Below the pieces are notes generated by a model, which had not been told where the DNA came from, ran no database searches, and saw only the letters and a program-made list of their open reading frames with translations. Below are positions 22,710-33,328 of a stretch of DNA of 64,000 nt, piece by piece. The stretch's first letter is position 1. Every line of letters begins with the position of its first letter. Made by a program: the position numbers and the translations under genes. This stretch comes from Puccinia triticina (taxonomy: Eukaryota > Basidiomycota > Pucciniomycetes > Pucciniales > Pucciniaceae): assembly GCF_026914185.1 (NCBI RefSeq), contig NC_070567.1, forward strand, positions 3,064,001 to 3,128,000, written 5' to 3'.

Positions 22710-22719
22710 CTAGGGGTAG

Positions 22720-23878
22720 GGAGGTGCTAGTGACGCGTCCCAAGGCTTGTCACTACAGGCTTAGCCCATGGACCACGGGACCTCTCTGCGCTCCGCTGTG
22801 CTCCGGTTCCCTCCCAAGAATAAACTTGAACACTGACTTGCAAAAGTTCATGCAAGTTGCACTTGGCCAACTTTGAAACCTCCTAATGCCAGGCCAATCT
22901 GCAAGGATCCATGTGCCTTCAACTCACCAAGCTCTGCAACCCTTGCTTCAGAGGGCCTGGTGGCTGGTGCAAAATACCCCTCCGAAGGATGGAACTGTAA
23001 TTGCAGCATGCATATAATGTCTAAGACTTTGACACAGTGAGACTTTCGGGGGAGTTTTATTCCACATGTCCCATCAAAATTGTTACAAAGCAAAGGACTT
23101 ATGGAAAATGTTCTTCGCTTTGTAACCAGTGTGGGAGGCCACACGCTGGCCAGAAGAATGCATTAAATAGTTGTGCACTCAGTTTCCACTTTTTTCGAGC
23201 TGCAGTCATCGGCACTCGTAGTCAGAGTCCGGAAAGTCAATAATCCCTGACAAAGTTTGAACCAATAGGTCGGTGCTTAAAGCGAGAGATACATTACGCA
23301 GATCCAGAATGGTGCTCGAAGTTCGAAAAGGTCAAGGTCGCGAGGCCGATGGGTCCAGATGGTGATCGAAGTTGTGTCTAATTATTAATCAGACTCAGCT
23401 GTCTTGCAAGTTGCTGTGCCTGGACTCATTTGTATCGCCTCTGTGAAAAATGATTCGATACCCAGGCACTTCAATATCGAGGTGTTGTTGGAGACCCGAT
23501 CTGGTTTACTTTGTTCATAGGATACCGAGACGTGATATCTTCACGCTGAATTGGGGCTTCGTTCCGTCTCCAAGATCAGTTAATGAAAACAAGCAGCTGT
23601 CAAGGCTCCTCAGCAATGTGCTGCGAGCGCAACACATGTGAAGAGGAATTGAAAGCGGTTATTCAACACCAGATTTTGTGCCATAACAATGAGGTAAAGC
23701 AAGCACTAATCTACCGCAACATATCACAAGCAGAAATTGATAAAAAGATGTGCTGCATCAAAATAAATACCTGCACCATAATCAACCTGGGACAAATCCC
23801 AAATACAAAACCAAATACAAACCAATAGCAAAAATAATACTCCGCATAATACTCAAATCCAATTACTTGATCTTAAAC
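22720..23878. other. Intergenic, no gene recognised
   Basis: Short frames only; a low-complexity AT-rich stretch precedes secreted-protein gene 2 and should hold its promoter. Confidence 0.4.
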
Positions 23879-24279
23879 ATGAAATCAATCAGATTCTTGG
23901 TTCTTCTCCTTTTGGTCTTAGCATTGGAAATTTGCAGCTTCACATGTCCTGACCCAGTAAAAAAAAATGCCGCTTGCGCAAAGAATAAGGGCAACAACAG
24001 TAAGCTGCAAGATCTCTTTTGAATTTCATTAAAAAATATTACTGTAGTGCAAGAGACTGACATCATGATTTCAATAGTTAGCAAGGTCACTGGGACCCCT
24101 GGAAATTTTAAATGTGAAAAAGGATTCCAACAGTCCTGTTGTAAGCTACCAGTGGTAAGTATTTCTATCATTGCTATACCTGTATTGCAATTGTTGAAAC
24201 CTCCCCCTGATGTGGATAGGAAAAACTTAAAAAAAATAACTTCGGCAGCAATTGTTCCAAGGCGCCAACAAGTGCTTGA
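23879..24279 (+). CDS. Small secreted cysteine-rich protein 2 (effector candidate), three exons
   Basis: Exons 23879-23999, 24048-24154 and 24220-24279 total 288 nt, 95 aa, with GT-AG junctions in frame. The signal peptide is MKSIRFLVLLLLVLALEICS. The mature part is about 75 aa with six cysteines, including FKCEKGFQQSCCKLP and a final Cys in the last exon: spacing C..C..C..CC..C. If intron 2 were retained, the reading would continue to 24343 and lose the last Cys, so splicing is the better model. The protein is smaller and differently patterned than hydrophobins. No family recognised. A secreted effector or antimicrobial-like role is inferred from size, Cys content and context only. Confidence 0.65.
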
Positions 24280-24817
24280 GAAGTCTCTGAATCCAGTGCC
24301 AAAAAAAATGGATCCAAAAAAACCTCTTTGTCATTTGAAGTGACTTCAAAACTCTAGATATGATTCTTAGACCCTGGGCATGATATAATTTTAACAAATT
24401 TTAATATTAATATGGGGTAGAGATGGATTCTCTCCTAAAACTTATTCTTAATATCTAAACTGATATTTTCAACTCCAAATGGCATTAATACTTCAATGTA
24501 GAATGGAACCTGTTTTGTTACCAAAAAGACTTACACAATTTTTAATAATTGTGTATCATAGCTTTCAGAACCCCAGCGGGTCAACAAGCCCATGAATAGT
24601 TTTTAAATAATTTATTATGACATGCCAGTAGACTGCAGTGAGCACACGAGGAGATCTTGAGAGAGCGCAGGGACACAGAAGGGGAAGAGGAGGACTATTC
24701 ACCTATTGAGGTGAGGACGAGGCAACTGATATGAGTGAGGAAAGGAAAGAGGAAAGGAGATACAGGCTCTAACTATAGGAATGTAGCTACAACATCAATA
24801 AACCTAAGCTCAGGTTA
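24280..24817. other. Intergenic, no gene recognised
   Basis: AT-rich 3' flank of secreted-protein gene 2 followed by a purine-rich stretch (24640-24770). No repeat partner found in the window. Confidence 0.4.
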
Positions 24818-25145
24818 CACCAGCTGCAAGGACAAGAGAGATGTGGGATAATTGAGCCCAAAGTTAATCTTAAATCTGAAAGTAAACCCATACAATGAAG
24901 CCAAAAAAAGTGTCCAAGTTTTTGAAAAAGACAATAGCTCTCTTTCCTCTCTTTGTAATGAAATTATTTATTATTGCAAGCTACACTCTCAAAATTCATC
25001 ATTGAATAGATTCACCAACACCTGTGCTCATCACTGTGATTTTATTCACTAGACAGTTGCCCAATGCTCATCCAAATCAATCAAATAACTAGAAGCCAAA
25101 TCAGGGGGAGCTCAAGAGGTACTTTCACCAATTTTATTTGTTCTA

Positions 25146-25989
25146 CACCACGGGGCGGGTTTCTGGGAAACCGCCCCATCCGATGGACACTTTTGCCCTG
25201 GAAGTGTCCAGAGGATGCTCCCAGAGCATCCGATGGACGCTACGGGGAAAAAGCATCACTTGGACGGTTTCAAAAAGCGTCCAAGTGCCGCTTTGCTGGC
25301 CAAAGAGACATTTGGACGCCCAAAAAATAGCATCCATTGGACAATCTCCTCCAGGATTGTCCGATGGACGCTTTTCACGCAAATGTGCGCTCCAACAATC
25401 GGACACTCCAGCCGGAGTGTCCAATGGACACCAAACAAGTTGCCCAGCGGACACTCTCGGTTGAGAGTGTCCAATGATTGCAAGAAACATGCGCATCACC
25501 CTTGATGCATGAGGGTGTCCAATGGACACCCAAAAAAAAAAAAAAAACTCTTGGACACCCTTGATCAAGACTGTGCAATTGATCTGAGTGTTCAATAGAC
25601 TATTGGGCGGTGAAGGGGTGTCGTCGGATGCGGTGTATGTCTGATAAAGGTGGGCCCACTTGCAGGTGCTGTCTATCTGGCGTAGTTGGGATATTGAGGC
25701 GTTCTGGGTTGGATGTATAGCAGGTCGCACGTGCGACCCGGTTCTGCGTGCTGGCTAGCCAGGCCACTCATTTTTTGACACTCCGCTGGAGTGTGGAGCC
25801 ATCCAGCGGATGGTCCTTCAATCATCCACTGAAAGTTCCCTGGTCCGTACATGGGATGGTTTGTCCAAACCATCCGACGCGAGGGAAGTACAATGTCCGT
25901 CCAAAGGATGGACTCCCCCGCGCAAGAGCCGGACAGCCAAAGGTGCGACCATTGGTCCAACCAATGGATGTCCTGGATGGCCCGTGGTG
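25146..25989. mobile_element. Insertion unique to the left arm, TIR CACCACGGG
   Basis: The right arm reads straight through this point, giving an empty site. The insert begins CACCACGGG and ends CCCGTGGTG, flanked by TA on both sides (or TAC, depending on how the shared C is assigned). TA duplication with short terminal inverted repeats fits a Tc1/mariner-type non-autonomous element, though classification by ends alone is weak. Inside it is an array of short hairpins rather than a gene. Confidence 0.7.
25180..25930. repeat. Array of short hairpins joined by TCCRATGGAC-type linkers
   Basis: Successive 20-25-bp inverted repeats such as GGACAATC..GATTGTCC, GGACACTCC..GGAGTGTCC, GGACACTCTC..GAGAGTGTCC, CACCCTTG..GAGGGTG and GGATGGTTTG..CAAACCATCC differ in stem sequence but share the boxes GGAC/GTCC or GGATGG/CCATCC. 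They are joined by CGATGGAC or CAATGGAC. At least eight are visible. Confidence 0.75.
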
Positions 25990-26999
25990 TACATGTATTC
26001 ATTTCCTTATCTTTCAGTTTCTGTATTATGTCTCTTGAAATTTTCAACATTGTCTGTCATACATACTTTCAGTGTTGAAAATGGCACCATAGCGTCCATT
26101 GTATTCTCTGTATGCTTCCTTTTCAAAAGAATCCATTGGATGGGGCAGTTTCCTAGAAATATGCCCTGTGTTGTACTGCTCTTAATGACCAAATGTCCAG
26201 CCATCAAGGGGAGGGTGTACTCCTCTTGATGACCCAATTTCCCAACATCAAGGGGAGGGTGTACTCCATGTTGCAAATGGCAGTCAAGTGTTGTTGCAGC
26301 AGTATATAACTCATACCCGCAAGGATACATGGCCAGTGTCTTGTGGTCAGATGCTGCTGTAGTGATGACTGCATTGGTTTGATCCTGACCCCTGATGTTT
26401 TTTTTCTGTTGTCTGTACTCCACCAGAAAATACATTGGACACTCATTTGAATGGTTTTTCAGCCATCCAATTGGTACCCCTCTGGACAGTTTGCCCAAAC
26501 CATCCAAAACAAGGGTTTCAAAGGGCCATCCATTGGATGTTCCTTGCCACGCCAGCGGAAACAAGCACAATTATAGTACAGTTTTCCATCCAAATTTTGG
26601 CTGTTTAAACCCTTGGTGTAGGTTTAATTATTTTATCTGGGGCTTTCTACAATGTAAGTCTTCCTGTAGCCCGGAAAGAATAAAATTTCACAGATTTCTT
26701 GCCAAAAGATCAGCCGGGCCCTGCTAAATTGGCAAAATATCTGTAAAAGTTTAGTCTGTCCAGGGGGCGTAGATCCTGCGGGAATTAATCCAATATCAGC
26801 CCCTTGGGGAAAAGTATAGAACTGGTAAATTACCAGAGATAATGAAAACAACTTTACTCTACTGGACAGGCCCGGTTATTGAAAATTAAAGACCCATTTA
26901 TCCCACTTTCTTAAATCCACAGAATTCCAGACCTGCAGATCTAAGTTTTGGGGTGTTTTTTTTCTCACAAAATGGGGCAAAAAATGCCCCCTTTATCTC

Positions 27000-27200
27000 A
27001 CTTGGCACGTTGAATATCCCCAAAGGCCCAAAGGCCCTATGGATGACCCTCCAGCTGTGCCAGAGCAACAAGCAAAAGAGGGCCGGTTGGTAAGCTAGCC
27101 AGGGAGGGCCTAACCAAGCAGTTAGGGGCCTCCCAGGGAGGGGGCGGACGAAACCGAATCCCCTGCGGATCAATCCATCCATCACCTACTCCTTATATAC
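27000..27200. repeat. Dispersed repeat, copy A (partner 57700-57900)
   Basis: GACCCTCCAGC..GTGCCAGAGCAACA, then AGGGCCTAA, then CTCCCAGGGAGGG and AATCCCCTG, occur in the same order at 57728-57850. It may be an LTR or MITE fragment; the ends were not defined. Here it forms the far upstream flank of PEX11. Confidence 0.6.
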
Positions 27201-27720
27201 TCACTCAACCTTACTATCACCCGCCACCTCACACCACCACCACGCCACACTTCTCTCACGATACCGCCCCAATTGCCCAACCACGCCCACGCCACACCTT
27301 GCTCTATGTTACCGTCACCGCCCCTGTGGCTCCTGACCCAGCCCAGTCTTGATTATGTACTCCATTGGGCTGGTTGCACCTGGTTGCGCCAAACTCATCA
27401 TTTCACTCCTCTGATGCTACCAACACCGCCAAGGCAACAACACCACCAGCTTCACTTCATGCCAGGGTGGTTGTTCAACCCAACACCTACATACTTTACC
27501 AAGGCAAAGCCCTGAGGATGTCCAGCCAAAACCAACCCAGTAAGGCTAAATCCTGAGACACAGCCTCAATGACCCAACAACCCAACGCGCTCCGCTCTTC
27601 TGGCATGTTGAAACTAATTAAAAAAAACCTACTATTTCTTTCCTCAGGCCGCTCTTCTTACCCCTCGGAGCTGATCTTGGGGATGTGCCCCGGCCCCGGC
27701 TGCTACTGAGTGCCAGCTCG
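27201..27720. promoter_or_regulatory. PEX11 upstream region
   Basis: A pyrimidine- and ACC-rich stretch with a TTATATACTCA TATA-like box near 27192-27202. It contains an 80-codon open frame (27273-27515) without recognisable features, which I do not call a gene. Confidence 0.35.
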
Positions 27721-28846
27721 ATGGGCGAGCTGATCATCAAAGTGCGCACACATGTATATATCTCTGTCGTGGTTTGGGGAGCTTGTATGAGGTGCATACC
27801 CACGCTTATTGTTTACGCAGAACCTCCAAGCTACAATGGACCATCTGGTCCGGCTGCTCTCGACTACCTCCGGGGCCGATAAGTTGTTCATGCTCGTCCA
27901 GTATTCGGCTATCATCCTCCGAACACTCGCCACTCGCTCGAACAGCGGCTCGTCCAACAAGGCCCTTGTGCTCCGCCTGGCTGCCCTGAGTAAACTCTTT
28001 ATATCCGACGCACGAACAACGTTGAGCTTCTTACTTTTTCGGATCACGTTTGGCATATTCAAAGCTGACTTGTGGGATTTTGGTGGTATGATTTTGTGAA
28101 ATTCGTGGTCCTTGGGCAAGATTAGTTATCAACTGTGGGATTTGATCTCAATCGTCCAGTGGCTCCGCTCGCTAAATGCTTTACCACCATCAGGCTCGAA
28201 GCCAGTGCAAATCGAGCGACTACAAGTGATCTCGATGCTAATATACTACCCAGTTGCGTACAGAAGTGTCTTAGTTGGTAGAGAATTGATGGATGGACAT
28301 AAAACTGACAAGAGACCGATCGGGATGAAAAAAATTGTTTTGCCCAGCTTGAACATCTATACTTCCTGGCCTCCAAGGGTGTCCTGCCGCTCTCGCCCCG
28401 ACTGATCAACAAGGCGGCATTGTACTCCTGTCGGGCCTGGGCGGCCTACACGCTCCTGCACTTCTTCCACCTTAGGGAGGAACTCAAGCTGCTGGAGCCC
28501 GAGCGGCGCCGACTTCTGGCCCTCCAGGCTGGCACCGATTTCGACACCCCTCGCAAGCCCAGTCCGGCCGTCGCCACTTCTCTCCAGGAGATGGAGGGCC
28601 GCAGGGCCGCTCTCATCAATGGCTTAATCGTCAACCTTGCTTACACGCCCCTCAGCCTCCACTGGTGCGTCCCCTCCCCTCACATGTGCAAATTCACTTT
28701 CTACAGCTCATCTTCTTTTACGTTATTAACCTAGGTCCATGCCAAAAGGTCTGTATGGCTCCAAACTGATCACCGGAATCTGTGGCCTCGTGGCCGCGGT
28801 CGCGCAACTGAGAGCAGGCTGGAAAGCATCCGCTGTCACTCGCTAA
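27721..28846 (+). CDS. PEX11: Peroxisomal membrane protein Pex11, five exons
   Basis: Exons 27721-27741, 27821-28020, 28126-28252, 28348-28664 and 28735-28846 give 777 nt, 258 aa, the usual size for fungal Pex11 (about 230-260). All junctions are GT-AG and phases agree. Family features: an N-terminal amphipathic segment (MDHLVRLLSTTSGADKLFML) matching the region that remodels membranes, VQYSAIILRTLA, LWDLISIVQWLRSL, SMLIYYPLEHLYFLASKG, and a C-terminal membrane segment (YGSKLITGICGLVAAVAQL). Pex11 elongates the peroxisomal membrane before fission. The first 21-nt exon is the least certain part; translation could also start at the Met of MDHLV. It sits in the spacer of a long inverted repeat. 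Confidence 0.88.
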
Positions 28847-29404
28847 TTCTATCTAAAATTATGCATTGTACACTCTTCCACACAAATTAACCTAGATGTA
28901 TATTTTTTCCAATACAAAAACAAACTGCAGAAAAAAAATCAAATTTGCAGTTTAATTTACCCTGTTGATGAATTTTTTTTCAGGGGTGGAATACAAACAA
29001 AGTTTCTGGTGCATGGTCTTGTAAAAATCTGGGAGATAATATGTCAAAAATATGGGATATATCTACTATTCTGGGCTACATTCATCATCAAACTTGACTA
29101 CACCCAAGTTTACTTGCCTGATGTGGACTTCACCACATGTGAAGATCTGCAGAATGTTTTTGTCAAAATAATGCTTTGTAGGTAAATTGTGCCAATTTTG
29201 AAGTGGTAGACACATCATTTAGGTTGGATCTACAACTTGGCCAACAGGACAGAAAACATATTGCCACCAGTACTTTGGGAATTGGAATGAACATAAGTGA
29301 GGTGTGATGCTGAAAGGTTGATTGTGACATTTTGAAGGAGGGATCAAGGAAGTTGGAGAAATGGGACCAGGTATCTGCAGCGGCGAAGCCGCCTTGGCCT
29401 CTAG
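28847..29404. other. PEX11 3' flank
   Basis: AT-rich; no gene. It ends in GGCGAAGCCGCCTTGGCCTC (about 29383-29402), a word that recurs with small changes near 59900-59920 and marks the edge of a dispersed repeat. Confidence 0.5.
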
Positions 29405-29838
29405 TGGTGTATCAAATATGGCAAATCCACAATAAGAAGCCAGTAAATTAGCCAAAAATAAAATTTGTCACCATTGGATCCCAAAATGGGGTAGATGAAA
29501 TATCAATGTTTTCAAAGTGGTGGGTTTTTCAAACCTGTCAATTACATAATGGTGGATTTGGATTTGGGCATATTTTATACCCGGCCCATGACCCCGGAAA
29601 GCCCCAACAAATGTTGGGGCTTTCTGGGGCATTTGTTGGGGCTTTTTGGGGTCATGGGCCGGGTATAAAATATGCCCAAATCCAAATCCACCATTATGTA
29701 ATTGACAGGTTTGAAAAACCCACCACTTTGAAAACATTGATATTTCATCTACCCCATTTTGGGATCCAATGGTGACAAATTTTATTTTTGGCTAATTTAC
29801 TGGCTTGTAATTGTGGATTTGTCATATTTGATACACCA
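29405..29838. repeat. Near-perfect 434-bp palindrome
   Basis: The left arm from TGGTGTATCAAATATG and the right arm to CATATTTGATACACCA match almost base for base over about 205 bp each, around a small GCCCCAACAAATG-rich centre near 29600-29650. Because of the symmetry the same 89-codon frame reads on both strands; neither is a gene. It abuts the inner end of the right inverted-repeat arm and is probably a fold-back transposon. Confidence 0.85.
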
Positions 29839-31904
29839 TAAATGGGTCTTTAATTTTCAATAACCGGGCCTGTCCAGTAGAGTAAAGTTGTTTTAATTAT
29901 CTCTGGTAATTTACCAGTTCTATACATTTCCCCAAGGGGCTGATATTGGATTAATTCCCCCAGGATCTACGCCCCCTGGACAGACTAAACTTTTACAGAT
30001 ATTTTGCCAATTTAGCAGGGCCCGGCTGATCTTTTGGCAACAAATCTGTGAAATTTTATTCTGTCCGGGCTACAGGAAGACTTACATTGTAGAAAGCCCC
30101 AGATAAAATAATTAAACCTACACCAAGGGAACCAGACAACATTTGGATGGAAAACTGTACAGTCCTTGTGCTGGTTTCCGCTGGTGCAGCAAGGAAAATC
30201 CAATGGATGGCCCTTTGAAAACCTTGTTTTGGACAGTTTGGGCAAACTGTCCAGAGGGGTACCAATTGGATGGCTGAAAAACCATTCAACTGAGTGTCCA
30301 ATGTATTTTCTGGTGGAGTACACACAACAGAAAAAAAAACATCAGGGGTCAGGATCAAACCAATGCAGTCATCACTACAGCAGCATCTAGACCACAAGAC
30401 ACTGGCCATGCCCCTGCAACAACACTTGACTGCCATTTGCAACATAGAGTACACCCTCCCCTTGATGTCGGGAAATTGGGTCATCAAGAGGAGTACACCC
30501 TCCCCTTGATGGCTGGACATTTGGTCATTAAGAGGAGTACAACACAGGGCAAGTTTCTGGGAAACTGCCCCATCCAATGAATGCTTTTGAAAAGGAAGCA
30601 TCCAGAACCAGGAAAAAAAAGTAGTCACTTGATGGCAAGTGACATGAAGCAGCTTTGTTTTCAGCTCCAACACTGCTCCAATGCTGCTCCTCTCCACCAG
30701 CACATCTGGGGCTCACATGATAGTTGTCAAGATCAAAGCACTTAATGTGAAAAGACCAGATGATGCTCAGCTTTGGCCCTGGCCCAGCTGATACTCAGCT
30801 GATGCTCAGTTTCTCCCCTGGCCCAGCTGATGCTCAGCTTTGGAACTGGCCACCTGATGATCATCTTTGGCCCTGGCACAGCTGATGCTCAGCCTTGTCC
30901 ATGGCTCAGCTGATGCTCAGCTTTGGCCCTAGCCTAGCTGGTTTCAGCTCTGGTCCTGTCCAAGCTGTTTCCCATCTTTTTCCCTGGCCTGACTCAGCTG
31001 ATACTCAGCAAGCTGAGCATCAGCTGGCCAGATAGCCCAGGACTGGGCCAAATCTGAGCATCAGCTGGGACAGGACTAGGAGAAGGCTGAGCAAGGACTG
31101 GTACAAAGCTGAGCATCAGCTGCGCCAGGACTATTACAAAGCTGAGCATCACCTGGGCAAGGAATGGTCAAACGGATTTATTCCAATTCTGAGAGTGAGC
31201 TGTGTGAAAGGGCTGAGTATGAGCTGTGCAGAAAAGCTGAGTATGAGCTGGGTGCCAAAGCTGAGTATTAGCTGGACAGAACTGAGGATCAGTTGGGCTC
31301 ATCAAAAACTGAACAGGACCTCCTTGGTAAATTTTGGAAGTTGAGGAGATGGTTGGGAGATTGGGGTAGATAGTGGATAGATATTGGATAGATGGTGGGT
31401 AGCTGGCTGGAGCTGGTGTAATGTTGCTTGTCATCAACTGACTATTTTATTTTGCTGGTGCAGAGAATACAATGGACGCTATGGTACCATTTTCAACACT
31501 GAAAATATGTATGACAGACAATGTTGACAATTTCAAAAGACATAAGACAGAAACTGAAAGATAAGAAAATGAGTACATGTAGAACAAATAAAATTGGTGA
31601 AAGTACCTCTTGAGCTCCCCCTGATTTGGCTTCTAGTTATTTGATTGATTTGGATGAGTATTGGGCAACTGGCTAGTGAATAAAATCACAGTGATGAGCA
31701 CAGGTGTTGGTGAATATATTCTATGATGAATGTTGAGAGTGTAGCTTGCAATAATAGATAATTTCATCACAAAGAGAGGAAAGAGAGCTATTGTATTTTT
31801 CAAAAAACTTGGAAACTTTTTTTTGTTTCATTGTATGGGTTTACTTTCAGATTCAAGATTAACTTTGGGATCAATTATCCCACATCTCTCTTGTCCTTGC
31901 AGCT
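29839..31904 (-). repeat. Right arm of the ~7-kb long inverted repeat
   Basis: Reverse complement of the left arm (24818-26905). Its inner end begins TAAATGGGTCTTTAATTTTC; its outer end is CTCTCTTGTCCTTGCAGCT near 31885-31904. It lacks the 25146-25989 insert and carries its own insert at about 30602-31460. No intact coding sequence. Confidence 0.85.
30602..31460. mobile_element. Insertion unique to the right arm, built of inverted CAGCTGATGCTCAGC arrays
   Basis: The left arm runs straight from GGAAGCAT to CAGAGAATAC, so about 0.86 kb was added here. From about 30760 to 31010 the insert holds repeated GCTGATGCTCAGC words. From about 31010 to 31290 the complementary GCTGAGCATCAGC words dominate. 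The insert is therefore itself a diverged fold-back of two short-repeat arrays. No gene. Confidence 0.65.
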
Positions 31905-32660
31905 CCTCCGTCGGCCTCTCCGTTCAGGCGGAGGGCAGCTGTCCAGCACCATGAGGAGGGGCAGGAGGGGTATTATTTTGGCTCTGGTTCCAAGTATGAA
32001 TTTGCTTTTTACTGAAGTCAACTCATTGACTTTCCTGTGGTGGATGATGGCTCTGGGGTGAGATTCAGCCTTGGGCCGCATCTGACACCTGTCAAGAAGT
32101 ATATAAGAAAAATATGGGATCTGCAAGGATCCACCAAAAAAAAAGTGTCCAAGGTTTTTGAAAAAAACAATAAATAGACTATATACACAAGCTGTGGCAG
32201 GTGTTGCAGTTGAGATCTAATCTAATGTCACAACAATGAAAATTACCTCTAGTCAAGATTGATCTTGAGAGTGAGAGTTGATTGTGAGCGGCAAGTGAGA
32301 CTGGTTCTGGACTGATCATGGAAGTTTGGAACAATTGTAAGCTTTGAGTTTGAACACTTGATGGGCTGTTGACACTTCAGTGACATTTCAATCTGACAAC
32401 GCGGCCCGGCGCACCAATGAGTTGGCAAGTGTAAGGGAGTAGGCGGACCAAGGTGGTAAACTTAGATCAGCTTAGTTCATAGAGCATCCGCATTTGGCAC
32501 CAAGTTAGCCCAGATTAGGGCACTTCCCGCATCCGCATTGGCTTGGATCAACTCAGGATCAACTTGACGCAGAGCTCCGTTTGGAGCTAGTTGGGTCTAG
32601 ATGTAGACCCCACTAATCCTTGGACTAAACACAACATGCATATTCATCATACTCAAAAGC
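31905..32660. other. Outer flank of the right arm
   Basis: No intact gene. A second, short copy of the arm's outer sequence (AAAAGTGTCCAAG, about 32143-32180) recurs here, suggesting an older, overlapping insertion of the same repeat. Confidence 0.45.
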
Positions 32661-32668
32661 ATGAATTC

Positions 32669-32716
32669 TATGTGTTTAGGTGCCAAAGACATAACATAGA
32701 GGCACCTAAACACATA
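32669..32716. repeat. Perfect hairpin, 16-bp stems
   Basis: TATGTGTTTAGGTGCC (32669-32684) pairs with 32701-32716 across a 16-base loop. It lies inside a 32480-32830 segment with weak terminal inverted similarity (GCATTTGGCACCAAGTTAG versus CTAACTTAGCCACCAATGC), perhaps a miniature transposon. Confidence 0.6.
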
Positions 32717-32936
32717 ATTTCTAACAGTCTTGGACCCGCTAATCCCCACCCATGCGGTTAGCCAATTGGATTAGCTTATTCCAAGCATAATCCGAGCTAG
32801 TTAGTCCATACTAACTTAGCCACCAATGCTAGTTATGTATACACAAACTCTTGTAACTATATGCATAACTGTGGCTACACCACCCTTGTACTTAGTCTTG
32901 ATCAGTCCGCCAGTATTGGTTCCTTTCTTTCCTCAC

Positions 32937-33076
32937 CAAGATTGGACCCAATACTGTGCCAGCCTGAGCTTACCTACAACACATTTCTTATTGTCAGGTG
33001 AGTGTAATTGATACCAAGATTGGACCAAATACTGTGCCGGCCTGAGCTTACCTACAACACATTTCTTATTGTCAGA
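32937..33076 (+). repeat. 60-bp direct duplication
   Basis: A unit starting CAAGATTGGACC and ending CATTTCTTATTGTCAG occurs at 32937-32997 and 33017-33076 with only a few differences, separated by about 19 bases. Cause unknown. Confidence 0.75.
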
Positions 33077-33328
33077 TCTGCATTCGCGCAAGCGTCTTAT
33101 AGCAATTTTGTGTTTGCCATTTACGTCAATTTCTTGGTGCACTCACCCCTGCACGCCCAATACATGGTGTGCATGTAGTTAAACATGTGCATTCAGAACA
33201 ACCCTTAATTTATGGGCTGATTTGTATGTTTTATGACATTCAAAGATCTGGTATTAAATGCAGGTGATGAATCAGTAAAAGAAGAATTGAATAGATGCTC
33301 AGGTTGAAAGAATTTTCATGGGACCTCA

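Larger units (their letters stand above)
24818..26905 (+). repeat. Left arm of a ~7-kb long inverted repeat
   Basis: This arm is the reverse complement of 29839-31904 with roughly 90% identity by eye. Pairing starts at AGCTGCAAGGACAAGAGAG (left) and ends at GAAAATTAAAGACCCATTTA just before 26905. Homology is colinear except for a 0.84-kb segment present only here (25146-25989) and a 0.86-kb segment present only in the other arm. No transposase was recognised in either arm. The arms enclose the PEX11 gene. Confidence 0.85.

Noticed and set aside
25143..25730. 195-codon minus-strand frame
   Set aside because: It spans the hairpin-array insert; composition follows the repeated GTCCAT words and it is absent from the other arm.
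29468..29775. Identical 89-codon frames on both strands
   Set aside because: They result from the palindrome; no independent support for translation.
32480..32835. Miniature inverted-repeat element
   Set aside because: End similarity is weak and no target duplication was seen; only the internal perfect hairpin is reported.
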